From Gordonia jinghuaiqii (GTDB lineage Bacteria > Actinomycetota > Actinomycetes > Mycobacteriales > Mycobacteriaceae), in contig NZ_CP059491.1 of the NCBI RefSeq assembly GCF_014041935.1, forward strand, positions 1,364,001 through 1,428,000: a stretch of DNA of 64,000 nt, in the 5' to 3' direction. A program made the position numbers and the translations under genes. Positions 54,244 through 63,420 of this stretch are shown here, piece by piece. The notes below the pieces were generated by a model that was not told where the DNA came from, searched no databases, and saw only the letters and a program-made list of their open reading frames with translations. The stretch's first letter is position 1. Each line of letters opens with the position of its first letter.

Positions 54244-55479
54244 GTGACAAAGAGCGTTGACATTTCTGACCTGGCAGGGTTTCGCGCCAAGGCGGCTCAA
54301 TGGTTGGCGGAGACCGCACCCGAGCACGGTTGGTTGAAGACACCGGACGGCTCTCGACGCAGAGTCGGTGCCGGCGATCACGAGGCTGTCGAGCGCAACC
54401 GCGAGTGCCAACGGCTGCTGTTCGAGGCGGGTTTCGCCGGTATCAGCTGGCCCACGGAGTACGGCGGTCAGGGCTTGAGCCTGCGGGAGCAGATCGTCTT
54501 CAACGAGGAGGCCGGTGCATACGATCTACCGCTGGTCGTCTACATCATCGGCCTCGGGATGTGCGGCCCGACGATCCTGGCGGCCGGCACCGAGGAGCAG
54601 AAGCGGCGCTACATCGAACCCATGCTGCGTGGAGATGAGGTGTGGTGTCAGCTGTTCTCGGAACCCGGGGCGGGATCCGACGTGGCTGGACTGTCCAGCA
54701 AGGCTGTCCTGGATGGTGACGAGTGGGTTCTGAACGGACAGAAGGTGTGGACGTCCGGTGCGCACCACTGTGAGTTCGGCATCGTCCTGGCGCGTACGGA
54801 CGTGAACGTTCCGAAGCACAAGGGCCTCACCATGTTCATCCTCGATCTCCGGTCCGCCGGCGTGACGGTTCGCCCCATCCGCCAGATCGATGGTGGCGAG
54901 CACTTCAATGAAGTGTTCTTCGACGACGTTCGGATTCCCGCCGAGAACGTCCTCGGCGGGGTCGGACGCGGTTGGCAGACCGCGACGACGACGTTGATGA
55001 ACGAACGGGTGTCGCTCGGGGCGGTGCGGCCGATGGACGACGTGCACTCGGCGCAGGCGTTGATCGATCTCGCCGCGGAGCAGGGCCTGTCGGCAGACGA
55101 GTCGATTCGTGCCCGGCTCGCGGATCTGTGGATGCGCGAATCGGTGGTGGGGTTGCTCGGCAAGCGCATCACGGCCACCATCCTCAGCGGCCGACAGCCG
55201 GGACCCGAAGGGTCGGTCGCCAAACTGGTGCGCACCGACTATTCCAATCGCGCGGCGGAGTTCGGATTCGCCCTGGCAGGGGCCGCCGGAGCGGCTTGGC
55301 GGGAAGGCGCGCCCCAGGGTGACTCCTTCGTGAACACCTTGCTGTTCGTGCCGACTCTGTCGGTCGCGGGCGGCACCGATGAGGTCTTGAAGAACATCAT
55401 CGGCGAACGAGTACTCGGACTTCCCAAGGAGCCGCAGGTGGACCGGGATGTTCCGTTCAGCGAGCTGAAGGACAGGTGA
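54244..55479 (+). CDS. acyl-CoA dehydrogenase, FAD-binding partner
   Basis: A 411-residue acyl-CoA dehydrogenase: WCQLFSEPGAGSDVAGLSSKA and LNGQKVWTSGAHHCEFGIVLA (FAD and substrate loops), and the C-terminal VAGGTDEVLKNIIGERVLGLP. GTG 54244 has an AAAGGGG site; an ATG 18 bases upstream is less likely. First gene of the rightward operon, with the partner subunit gene 7 bp downstream. Likely alpha chain of a heteromeric enzyme. Confidence 0.92.
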   Translation: MTKSVDISDLAGFRAKAAQWLAETAPEHGWLKTPDGSRRRVGAGDHEAVERNRECQRLLFEAGFAGISWPTEYGGQGLSLREQIVFNEEAGAYDLPLVVYIIGLGMCGPTILAAGTEEQKRRYIEPMLRGDEVWCQLFSEPGAGSDVAGLSSKAVLDGDEWVLNGQKVWTSGAHHCEFGIVLARTDVNVPKHKGLTMFILDLRSAGVTVRPIRQIDGGEHFNEVFFDDVRIPAENVLGGVGRGWQTATTTLMNERVSLGAVRPMDDVHSAQALIDLAAEQGLSADESIRARLADLWMRESVVGLLGKRITATILSGRQPGPEGSVAKLVRTDYSNRAAEFGFALAGAAGAAWREGAPQGDSFVNTLLFVPTLSVAGGTDEVLKNIIGERVLGLPKEPQVDRDVPFSELKDR

Positions 55480-55486
55480 GCGACCA

Positions 55487-56605
55487 ATGAGCATTGTTTT
55501 CGAAGAGGAACACCACGCCTTCCGGGCTTCGATCCGGCAGTTCTTCCAGTCGAACTTCGACAGCGCGTCCACGCGTGTCCAGATGGAGTCCGTGTCGGGT
55601 TTCGAGCGCGCCACCTGGCAGCGTATGGCTGACGAACTGGGCCTTCAGGGTCTGTCCTTGCCGGAGGAGTTCGGGGGATCCGGTGCAGGACCGGTCGAAC
55701 AGCTACTCGTCTGGGAAGAGATGGGGCGGGCAATTGTAGGTACGCCCTATCTGAGCACAGTCGGACTCACCGCCAACATCCTTCGCATGGCCGATGACAG
55801 CGTCACGAAGAAGGAGTGCCTGTCCGGGATCGCATCGGGTTCGGTCATCGCGACGGTCGCTCTGCGCAATGCGGCTGGTGCGCGGCTCGACGAGTTCACC
55901 GCGAAGGTGACCCGGCGCGGCGATGAGTACCTGCTTTCCGGAACCGCGACGTATGTTCCTGACGGACATGTGGCCGACGTGGTTGTCGTCGAAGCCGACC
56001 ACAACGGGAGTGCGTCGTTGTTCGCGGTGGACACCCGTCGTGGGGGTGTCCGAGCAGAGCAGCTCGTGACTGCGGACATGACTCGGAAGCAGGCCCACCT
56101 GCATTTTGATGACGTGCAGGTGACTCGGGTGGCGACTGATGACGTGGATCGGGTCATCACGCGGGGTGTGGCTCTCGCAACTGTTGCGATTGCCGCCGAA
56201 CAGCTGGGTGGTGCGCAGGCGTGTCTGGACGTGGCGGTCGAGTACGCGGGGACCAGATCCCAGTTCGGCCGCAGGATCGGTAGCTTCCAGGCGATCAAGC
56301 ATCGGTGTGCCGACATGCTGACGGCGATCGAGGTCGCACGCTCCGCTGTCTATCACGCGACAGACCTGGCAGCAGCCGACGACGTCGATTGGGGCGCATT
56401 CTTCCTCGCGGCACCTACTGCGAAAGCGATGGCCGCGGAGGCGTACACGTATTCGGCGCGGCAGAACATCCAGATCCACGGTGGGATCGGCTGCACCTGG
56501 GAGCACGACGCCCACCTCCACTATCGCCGTGCCCATTCATCGGCGACGTTGCTTGGTGGGATCGACCATCAGCGCCGGCTGCTGGCAGATCGGCTGGGGA
56601 TCTGA
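55487..56605 (+). CDS. acyl-CoA dehydrogenase, partner subunit
   Basis: A 372-residue acyl-CoA dehydrogenase with the beta-type C-terminal motif QIHGGIGCTWEHDAHLHYRRA. The N-terminal half is more diverged, with few FAD contacts. It follows the larger dehydrogenase by 7 bp, so the two probably form one enzyme. The gene ends one base before the synthetase GTG start. Confidence 0.9.
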   Translation: MSIVFEEEHHAFRASIRQFFQSNFDSASTRVQMESVSGFERATWQRMADELGLQGLSLPEEFGGSGAGPVEQLLVWEEMGRAIVGTPYLSTVGLTANILRMADDSVTKKECLSGIASGSVIATVALRNAAGARLDEFTAKVTRRGDEYLLSGTATYVPDGHVADVVVVEADHNGSASLFAVDTRRGGVRAEQLVTADMTRKQAHLHFDDVQVTRVATDDVDRVITRGVALATVAIAAEQLGGAQACLDVAVEYAGTRSQFGRRIGSFQAIKHRCADMLTAIEVARSAVYHATDLAAADDVDWGAFFLAAPTAKAMAAEAYTYSARQNIQIHGGIGCTWEHDAHLHYRRAHSSATLLGGIDHQRRLLADRLGI

Positions 56606-56606
56606 G

Positions 56607-58274
56607 GTGAGTGTTCTGCCGACAGAGTTCGCTGCCGGTCTTCGGTATCCGGAGACGACGGTCCAGGCAGTTCTCGAAGGGGCTGCGTGCGCATACGGTG
56701 ACCGGCCCGCCCTTACGCAGGACGGTCGTTCGATCAGCTATCGAGAGCTGTGGGCGTCGGCGGTTTCGTTCGCGCATGCCCTCCGGCGAGCGGGGGTGTC
56801 ACCGGGTGAGGTGGTCGCCGTTCATCTGCCGAACTGCATCGAGTACGCGATCGCGTACTACGGATCGCTCGTCGCCGGGGCGACGTACTCACCGACGAAT
56901 CCGCTGCTACCGCAGGATGATCTGCAGTATCAACTCAACGACTGTGCCGCGCGCGCGGTGGTGACGCACGACATGTCGGGCCCGACCCTGGCCCGAGTCC
57001 TCGACGCGACGGGCGTCGTTCTGGTGATCCACGTGGGGCAGGAGGCCCTTTCGGGTTCCGTTCCTTTCGACGACTTCGTCGAATCCGGACGAGGAGACGG
57101 ACTCTCCGCCGTTGCAGACGTCGGTGTCGGCGACCTCGCGCACATCTCGTACACGGGTGGAACCACCGGGCGATCCAAGGGTGTCGAACTGACTCACCGG
57201 AATGTGGTCTCCAACATCGTCCAGTTTGTCGCTTGGAATCACGGTGCAGTTCCGGTGAACGCGGAGGAGGGCAGGCTGGATTTCATCCAGATCGGACATG
57301 AGTCCGACTGGCCGGTGCGTCTCGGGACCGGTACCTCGATCAATCTCACCCCGTGGTTCCATGCCATGGGATGCGTTGGTTCGTTGAGCGTGCCCATTGC
57401 CGCGGGGGTCACGCTCGTGTTGCACGACCGGTTCCAGCCGGCGAAGTACCTCGCCGACGCCGAGAAGTACCGGGTGACGTCGTTCAGCGGTGCCCCGGCG
57501 CTGTACGCGGCTCTGCTTGCGTGTCCCGACCTCGAGACCCGAGACCTCGGAAGCGTCTCCAACATCAGTTCGGGTGCGGGCCCGCTGCCCCGTAGCCACA
57601 TCGCGGCTCTCCGTGCGAGATTCGAGAACGCGGTCGTGACCGAAGGCTACGGGCTGACGGAGGCGACGATGGGGGTGGCCATTGGACCGACCTGGGTCTC
57701 GGGGCTCAGAAAACCCGGGACTGTGGGTGTGCCCGTCTTCGACACGGAAATCGGACTGGTCGACCCTGACAGTGGTGTGCCGGTCGAGACCGGAGAACAG
57801 GGTGAGATCGTCGTGCGTGGACCACAGGTGATGCGCGGATACCACAACCGCCCGCAGGAGACCGCCGAGGTACTGGACGAAGAAGGCTGGCTACGCACCG
57901 GGGATATCGGAGTCCTCGACGAAGACGGTTACCTCACGATCGTCGACCGCAGCAAGGACATGCTGATCTACAAGGGGTACAACGTCTATCCCCGTGAGAT
58001 CGAGGAGATTCTGACAGCTCGGCCCGAGGTGTACGGCGCAGCGGTCGTGGGTCGACCCGACCAAGCTGTCGGCGAGATCCCGGTCGGGTTCGTGGTCCCG
58101 GCCGCCGGTGCGACCATCGATCCTTCTGTGCTGATGGACGAGGTCAACGCCATGCTATTGCCCTACAAGCGAATCCGGGAGATCCATGTCGTCGAGGACC
58201 TGCCGATCTCCGGTGCCGGAAAGGTCTTGAAGCGGACATTGCGAGAACGTCTCGGACCTATAGCCGCACCCTGA
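56607..58274 (+). CDS. acyl-CoA synthetase (FadD-type)
   Basis: A 555-residue adenylate-forming enzyme that activates a carboxylic acid to its CoA ester with ATP. Motifs: P-loop ISYTGGTTGRSKGVELTH, acyl-adenylate motif YGLTEATMG, hinge TGDIGVLDEDGYLTIVDRSKD, and the catalytic Lys in ISGAGKVLKR. It would activate the acid made by the aldehyde dehydrogenases. GTG 56607 is the start. It converges with tetR. Confidence 0.92.
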   Translation: MSVLPTEFAAGLRYPETTVQAVLEGAACAYGDRPALTQDGRSISYRELWASAVSFAHALRRAGVSPGEVVAVHLPNCIEYAIAYYGSLVAGATYSPTNPLLPQDDLQYQLNDCAARAVVTHDMSGPTLARVLDATGVVLVIHVGQEALSGSVPFDDFVESGRGDGLSAVADVGVGDLAHISYTGGTTGRSKGVELTHRNVVSNIVQFVAWNHGAVPVNAEEGRLDFIQIGHESDWPVRLGTGTSINLTPWFHAMGCVGSLSVPIAAGVTLVLHDRFQPAKYLADAEKYRVTSFSGAPALYAALLACPDLETRDLGSVSNISSGAGPLPRSHIAALRARFENAVVTEGYGLTEATMGVAIGPTWVSGLRKPGTVGVPVFDTEIGLVDPDSGVPVETGEQGEIVVRGPQVMRGYHNRPQETAEVLDEEGWLRTGDIGVLDEDGYLTIVDRSKDMLIYKGYNVYPREIEEILTARPEVYGAAVVGRPDQAVGEIPVGFVVPAAGATIDPSVLMDEVNAMLLPYKRIREIHVVEDLPISGAGKVLKRTLRERLGPIAAP

Positions 58275-58301
58275 TGTCGACCGCCAGAGGTTTCTGGTTT
58301 C

Positions 58302-58880
58302 TCACCGAGCCAGCAGGGCACGAACGATAAAGTTCCTGACGTACTCAACCCGCTCCTCGGGATTGGTTGTCAGCACTGTCGGGTGGGTGAGAAACCAGAA
58401 CTCCTGGTAGGTGATCCAGCGGACGGCCGCGGAGAAGTCGAGGTCGCGAGCGATCACGCCCTCGTTCAGGTATCGGCGCAGGACGGGGAACCAGAACTCG
58501 TTCCGAGCGTGGAACATTGCCTCCGACCGGAACACCATCTCGGCCATCCGGGGGGCGATGGTGGGTTCCAGCATGGAGTCGAACAGTGGGAACTCCTGTG
58601 CCGCCCGAAGCTCCTCGATGAAGATTGTCACCAGTTGCTCAGGCGAAGGAGTTCCGGCCGCGACGTCGCGCAAGTTCTCATTCATCTCCTGAAGCTGCTC
58701 GATGTACATCGCGATCAGCAGATCGTCTTTCCCGGAGAAGTGCTTGTAGATCGTCTGGCGGGCGATGCCCGCGGCGCGGGCCACGTCCTCCATGCTGAAT
58801 TTGCTCACGGTGAACCGCTCGACCACTGGGCGCGCGGCGCGCAGAATCCGTGTGCGCGTCACCGAATCTCCCGACTGCAT
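58302..58880 (-). CDS. TetR-family repressor of the catabolic island
   Basis: A 192-residue TetR protein. The DNA-binding domain is at about residues 10-55 (FSMEDVARAAGIARQTIYKHFSGKDDLL) and an all-helical ligand domain follows. ATG 58880 is chosen for an AAGG site; GTG 58886 is upstream. Operator 3 lies 19 bp ahead of its start, which points to autoregulation. By position it should control the divergent DUF2236 operon and, through matching operators, the 54-kb promoters. The inducer is probably a CoA ester or the lipid itself. Confidence 0.9.
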   Translation of the reverse strand: MQSGDSVTRTRILRAARPVVERFTVSKFSMEDVARAAGIARQTIYKHFSGKDDLLIAMYIEQLQEMNENLRDVAAGTPSPEQLVTIFIEELRAAQEFPLFDSMLEPTIAPRMAEMVFRSEAMFHARNEFWFPVLRRYLNEGVIARDLDFSAAVRWITYQEFWFLTHPTVLTTNPEERVEYVRNFIVRALLAR

Positions 58881-58898
58881 GGGCACCTTTCGTTAGAA

Positions 58899-58918
58899 GA
58901 CAAGTGACAGAAGTTGTC
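58899..58918 (-). promoter_or_regulatory. TetR-type operator 3 (tetR promoter)
   Basis: GACAAGTGACAGAAGTTGTC, a dyad with matching outer GACAA/TTGTC arms, ending 19 bp before the tetR start. Consistent with self-repression. Confidence 0.6.
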
Positions 58919-58998
58919 GCTCTCCGAACCAATGTTACTCGCCTACGCGGTGCAATGCGCCCGCCGTCTTCAGAGCTGCCCCACAATCGCCGCCATCC

Positions 58999-59030
58999 TT
59001 GGCGGCAGACGACAAACACTGTAATCTGTC
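58999..59030 (+). promoter_or_regulatory. DUF2236 operon promoter with TetR-type operator 4
   Basis: TTGGCG (58999-59004), a 17-bp spacer and TAATCT (59022-59027) make a promoter. The dyad GACAAACACTGTAATCTGTC (59011-59030) covers the -10. It lies 53 bp upstream of the DUF2236 start. Confidence 0.65.
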
Positions 59031-59083
59031 TTCCTAGCGAGTGATCCACAGCACCACGAAGTAGCAAACACCTGGAGGTCTTG

Positions 59084-60379
59084 ATGTCCCCACTCACCGC
59101 ACAACCTCGCGGTCTCGACGTCCCCGAGGTCGTCCCGCCGGGCAGGGAGCTGAGGCGAACCGTCAACTACGAAAAGGCGGTGGCAACCTTCGGGCGCAGC
59201 GAGCTCGAGTTCCTGACCTCGCACTACAACACCGGTGACGAGATCGGCTACCGGGCGTACAAGGCGCTGAAGCCACTCAAAGGTCGCGGCAAAGAAATGT
59301 TCGACAAGGCGTTGAGTGACGGTATCGAGTCGGTGCCGGACGCGCCGCAGGAGCTGATCGATCTCTTCGAATCGGTTGACTCCGTGCCGGATTGGGTCGA
59401 TTGGAACCAGCTGCATCGCGGCAGTGTCGCCTACTGGCGGGGCGGCAAGATCGTTGTGATGACGTTGGCCTACGCGGCAATCGGCGCCGGATTCCGTACC
59501 TACGGAGGGTCGCGACCGCTCGTGCTCAGTCGACGCCTCATCGAACGTGACCAGGTTGGGCGTCGACTCATCGAGACACTGAGGTGGGCGGCGAACTCGT
59601 CGAAGCCCGGGGGAATGGAACGCCGAGGCGACGGATTCCGAATGACCATGGAAGTCAGATGGATTCATGCGGCTGTTCGCTACCACTTGTCGCGCAACGA
59701 GCACTGGGACTGGGACGATTGGGGCCTGGTTGTCAGCAATATGGACTCCCTCTACACGATGGGAAGCCTCTTCGCCGAAGCGGTTGTCGACGCGCTGCAG
59801 AAGGCCGGGATGAAGGTCACCCAGCGGGACAAGGAGGACATCACCGCGTTGTGGCGCTATGTGGGCCACATCATGGGGATTCCCGAAGAGGTGAACTTCG
59901 TCGATTGGGCAGACCTCAAGCGGAAGTCGGCGATCGTCAAGATGCTCGAGCATCCGGCGGACGAGGGCTGCCGTGCGCTCATGAAATCCCTCACCGACTA
60001 CATGTGTGAGGAGGAGATCGAGGGCTACGAGGTCATACCGGGTCCGATTGATCGGCGACTCGACGCCGATCAGAAACGCAAGCTCACCTACGGTTTGATG
60101 CGCGCGTGGGCCGGCGACGAGATCTGCGAACAACTGAACATCCCGAACAATCGGTTGCGTTATTTGCTGCCTGCGGCAAAGCCTTTCGTCGCACTCTACG
60201 ATCGTGTGACCCGGCTCCTGCCACACGACGACGAAGCCAAAGCCCGCGCCGCTATCGAGGCGTTCGGCGTCGCGGTGCAACTGCGTGAGGGCGAGACCGA
60301 AGTCGCGGACGCCGATGACGTCGTCACGCGACTGGAACGCAACAGCTCCAGGGCGAACGACATTCTCGTCAAGACCTGA
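59084..60379 (+). CDS. DUF2236 protein, Lcp-like (latex-clearing-type) haem oxygenase
   Basis: A 431-residue DUF2236 protein. The motif RWIHAAVRYHL matches the RxxHxxxR haem-ligand motif of rubber oxygenase Lcp, and GRRLIETLRW matches the upstream Arg/Thr region near its haem pocket. No signal peptide is present, whereas secreted Lcp has a Tat signal, so this enzyme should act inside the cell on imported substrate. Lcp cleaves isoprene C=C bonds to aldehydes and ketones, which would suit the aldehyde dehydrogenases here. ATG 59084 has a GGAGG site. The substrate is inference. Confidence 0.83.
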   Translation: MSPLTAQPRGLDVPEVVPPGRELRRTVNYEKAVATFGRSELEFLTSHYNTGDEIGYRAYKALKPLKGRGKEMFDKALSDGIESVPDAPQELIDLFESVDSVPDWVDWNQLHRGSVAYWRGGKIVVMTLAYAAIGAGFRTYGGSRPLVLSRRLIERDQVGRRLIETLRWAANSSKPGGMERRGDGFRMTMEVRWIHAAVRYHLSRNEHWDWDDWGLVVSNMDSLYTMGSLFAEAVVDALQKAGMKVTQRDKEDITALWRYVGHIMGIPEEVNFVDWADLKRKSAIVKMLEHPADEGCRALMKSLTDYMCEEEIEGYEVIPGPIDRRLDADQKRKLTYGLMRAWAGDEICEQLNIPNNRLRYLLPAAKPFVALYDRVTRLLPHDDEAKARAAIEAFGVAVQLREGETEVADADDVVTRLERNSSRANDILVKT

Positions 60380-60414
60380 CTGGTGTACGGCGCACTCGCC
60401 GTGCGGTATCGGAT

Positions 60415-60434
60415 GACAACAACGTATCTGTTTC
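60415..60434 (+). promoter_or_regulatory. degenerate TetR-type site before the thiolase gene
   Basis: GACAACAACGTATCTGTTTC resembles operator 1 with two bases deleted (ACAACGTATCTGT versus ACAACGTAATCTGT). It lies 18 bp upstream of the thiolase start. It may be a weak secondary operator or chance. Confidence 0.3.
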
Positions 60435-60452
60435 GAACTGAAAGATTTTTGA

Positions 60453-61649
60453 ATGAATGAAGCGGTAATCATCGATGCGGTCAGGTCGCCCCTCGGAAAG
60501 GGGAAGGCCGGCGGGTCGCTGGCTGGTCTGCATGCTGTCGAGCTCTTGTCACAGACGATCAAGAATCTGTTGTCGCGCGTGGACCTGGATCCGGCATTGA
60601 TCGATGACGTCCTGGTCGGTTGTGTTCAGCAAGTCGGTGAGCAAGCAGGGAACATCGGGCGGATGGCCTGGTTGTCGGCCGGTCTCCCGCAACACGTTCC
60701 GGCGACGACCGTCGAGCGGAAATGTGGCTCCAGCCAGCAGGCAGCTCACTTTGCCGCTCAGGGGATCATGGCCGGTGTCTACGACTTCGCGATCGTTGCG
60801 GGCGTCGAGTCCATGAGCAGGATTCCGATGGGGACCTCGACGGTCGGGATGGACCCCTACGGTCCAGGTGTGGCCGAGCGTTACGCACCCGGGCTCGTTC
60901 CTCAGGGTGTCTCGGCCGAGCTCATCGCCTCCCGATGGAAACTCGATCGTGAACAGCAGGACCGCTACGCGGCGCGGTCGCATGAACGTGCGCTCAACCG
61001 CGAGGATCGTGGAGACGTGCGCGCCGAGATCGTGCCGATCCGGGTGGTGGGTGAAGACGGTGGGGAGCGCATCGTCGACACCGATGAGACGCCACGTCGT
61101 GGTACGACCGCAGAGAAGCTCGCCGGCCTGCAGCCCGCCTTCGTCAGGACGAAGGCAGACGATCGATTCCCGGAGATCTCGTGGTCGGTGACAGCGGGCA
61201 ATTCGTCCCAGATCACGGACGGAGCATCAGCCATGCTGGTGGCCAACGCCGCAGTGGCGGAACGGCTCGGCCTCGTTGCACGCGCGCGGTTCCATTCGTT
61301 TGCGGTGGCTGCGGACGATCCGGTCCTGATGCTGACGGGCCCGATCCCCGCCACCAAGAAGGTGCTGAGTCGCTCGGGTCTGTCACTCGAGGACATCGAC
61401 CACTACGAGATCAACGAGGCGTTCGCTCCGGTGCCTCTCGCCTGGCAGGCCGAATTCGACGCCGACCCGGAACGACTCAACCCGGCCGGTGGCGCAATCG
61501 CGCTCGGACATCCGCTGGGCGCTTCGGGGGCGCGCCTGATGACGACGATGTTGACGAATCTCGAACAGACCGGGGGGCGTTACGGACTGCAGTCGATGTG
61601 CGAGGCAGGCGGTATGGCCAACGCGACGATCATCGAACGACTCGGGTGA
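60453..61649 (+). CDS. acetyl-CoA acyltransferase (thiolase)
   Basis: A 398-residue thiolase with the nucleophilic Cys91 in ERKCGSSQQAAHFAAQ, the His of GGAIALGHPLGASGARL, and the second Cys in SMCEAGGMANA. It cleaves 3-ketoacyl-CoA with CoA in the last step of beta-oxidation. ATG 60453 follows the DUF2236 gene by 73 bp. It is part of the rightward catabolic series. Confidence 0.94.
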   Translation: MNEAVIIDAVRSPLGKGKAGGSLAGLHAVELLSQTIKNLLSRVDLDPALIDDVLVGCVQQVGEQAGNIGRMAWLSAGLPQHVPATTVERKCGSSQQAAHFAAQGIMAGVYDFAIVAGVESMSRIPMGTSTVGMDPYGPGVAERYAPGLVPQGVSAELIASRWKLDREQQDRYAARSHERALNREDRGDVRAEIVPIRVVGEDGGERIVDTDETPRRGTTAEKLAGLQPAFVRTKADDRFPEISWSVTAGNSSQITDGASAMLVANAAVAERLGLVARARFHSFAVAADDPVLMLTGPIPATKKVLSRSGLSLEDIDHYEINEAFAPVPLAWQAEFDADPERLNPAGGAIALGHPLGASGARLMTTMLTNLEQTGGRYGLQSMCEAGGMANATIIERLG

Positions 61650-61695
61650 CTTCATCCAACATCCCTTCTTCAACAACATAATTCGAGAGGATTTC

Positions 61696-62457
61696 ATGAA
61701 TATCGACCAGTCTTCGGTGGTTGTCACCGGAGGGGCTTCCGGCCTGGGATTGGCCACGGCTCAGGCGCTCGGGAAGGCCGGCGCCGCCGTGGTGATCGTC
61801 GACCTGCCGGCGTCACGCGGCGAGGAGGTGGCAGCTGAGATCGGAGCGCAGTTCGCTCCCGCCGATGTCACCGACGAAGCGGCCGTCAATGCCGCCCTCG
61901 ACCTGGCTGAGTCGGCCGGTAAACCCATCCGAGCCGTGGTTCACTGCGCAGGTAGCGGGCACACGTTGCGCGTCCTGGACAAGCAGGGTGAACCTGCGCC
62001 GCTCGAGCACTACACGAAGGTCATCACGACCAATCTGATCGGATCGTTCAATGTGCTGCGCCTCGCCGCGGCTCGAATGGCTCGCAACGAGAGTGTCGAT
62101 GGCGAACGAGGGGTCGTCATCATGACCGCATCAGTTGCGGCGTTCGAAGGGCAGATCGGCCAGATTCCGTACGCATCGTCGAAGGCCGGCGTCGTGGGTA
62201 TGACCATCGTGGCGGCGCGGGATCTCGCCGGCAAGCAGATCCGTGTGGCGACAATCGCTCCCGGAATCTTCGAGACCCCGCTGCTGGGTCGCCTGTCGCA
62301 GGAGGTTCGGGATTCGCTGGGTGCCTCGGTACCCCATCCGAAGCGACTCGGCTCGCCGAGCGAGTACGCGATGCTGGCAGCGCACATCATCGAGAATCCG
62401 ATGATCAACGGTGAGACCATCCGCCTCGACGGAGCGATCCGTATGGCGCCGAGGTGA
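61696..62457 (+). CDS. SDR-family 3-hydroxyacyl-CoA dehydrogenase-like enzyme
   Basis: A 253-residue short-chain dehydrogenase: NAD-binding TGGASGLG (residues 11-18), active-site Ser146, Tyr159 and Lys163 (YASSK). The C-terminal half resembles HSD17B10/type-2 3-hydroxyacyl-CoA dehydrogenases ([30 protein letters not shown]). It would supply the missing hydroxyacyl oxidation step between hydratase and thiolase. ATG 61696 has a GAGAGGA site. Confidence 0.9.
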   Translation: MNIDQSSVVVTGGASGLGLATAQALGKAGAAVVIVDLPASRGEEVAAEIGAQFAPADVTDEAAVNAALDLAESAGKPIRAVVHCAGSGHTLRVLDKQGEPAPLEHYTKVITTNLIGSFNVLRLAAARMARNESVDGERGVVIMTASVAAFEGQIGQIPYASSKAGVVGMTIVAARDLAGKQIRVATIAPGIFETPLLGRLSQEVRDSLGASVPHPKRLGSPSEYAMLAAHIIENPMINGETIRLDGAIRMAPR

Positions 62458-62467
62458 TGTGCGGACC

Positions 62468-63265
62468 ATGACAATCGACGTGAGATCCGGAGCGAGTCGT
62501 GTCGAGGTCACTGTCGACAACGGGCTTGCTCGGGTCACATTGAACCGTCCGGAGAAGAAGAATGCCATCGGCACGGAGATGTGGTCGGCATTGGAGGAGG
62601 CGCTCGCGGAGATTCGGAACTGCTCGGAGGTCCGTGTCCTGATCCTCGCGGGTGCCGGTGACACGTTCTGCGCCGGTGCGGATCTCTCCAGCGACCAGGC
62701 CCAGGGCAAGGCCTCGACGCATCGGAGCCAGCACGAGCGGATGCAATGGTTCAACACCGTTGTCGCCGAGCTGGCTTCGCTGACGGTTCCGACCATCGCG
62801 GCCGTGGACGGTGCGGCCGTCGGAATCGGGATGAACTTGGCATTGTCGTGCGACTTCGTTATCGCATCCGAACGCGCTCGTTTCTGCGAGATCTTCATTC
62901 GACGCGCGTTGAGTGTCGATGGTGGCGGGAGCTGGACACTCCCGAGATTGGTCGGGATGCGCAAGGCCAAGGAGCTCTGCATGCTCGGTGAGTCCATCAC
63001 CGCCAGCGAAGCACTCGAGTTGGGACTGGTCTACAGGGTTGTCGGGGTTGATGCGCTGGAGGCGTCGGTCGATGACCTGGCGAACCGTTTGCGCGGGTTC
63101 TCTCCCTCGGCGTTGGCCAGCACCAAGGCGCTGCTGAACGATTCGTTCAGCAGCTCGTACAGCCAGGCGCTCGAAGCCGAGGCCCGCTTGCAGGCGCTCA
63201 ACATCGCGGGCCCCGACTTCCAGGCAGCGGTTCGGGCCTTCGCGGCGAAGAGTCGCGTCGGCTGA
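62468..63265 (+). CDS. enoyl-CoA hydratase/isomerase family protein (PaaG-like)
   Basis: A 265-residue crotonase. Neither canonical hydratase Glu is present: the first position is Asn (GIGMNLAL). The [11 protein letters not shown] segment keeps the Asp seen in PaaG-type isomerases. The oxyanion site is [12 protein letters not shown]. It is close in type to the crotonase at 37.6 kb, so the island has two isomerase-like crotonases plus one true hydratase. ATG 62468 is used, 10 bp after the SDR stop; an upstream GTG (62459) is possible. Confidence 0.88.
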   Translation: MTIDVRSGASRVEVTVDNGLARVTLNRPEKKNAIGTEMWSALEEALAEIRNCSEVRVLILAGAGDTFCAGADLSSDQAQGKASTHRSQHERMQWFNTVVAELASLTVPTIAAVDGAAVGIGMNLALSCDFVIASERARFCEIFIRRALSVDGGGSWTLPRLVGMRKAKELCMLGESITASEALELGLVYRVVGVDALEASVDDLANRLRGFSPSALASTKALLNDSFSSSYSQALEAEARLQALNIAGPDFQAAVRAFAAKSRVG

Positions 63266-63420
63266 TAGGAGGCCGGCGGCGCAACAGCGGCGCGGGACCA
63301 TCCAGACGGTCATACCGGCTCCTGCTGCTGGATGATCTGTCAGTGCGGCATCAGATCTACGACGAAGTGCAGAAATGACATGAACGATTCACATCCACAT
63401 CCTCGATTAGGAGGCGTCTG

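Noticed and set aside
63330..63365. fifth TetR operator upstream of the MDR gene (GATCTG...CAGATC)
   Set aside because: It is a 6-bp inverted repeat without the GACA/TGTC arms of the four real candidates.
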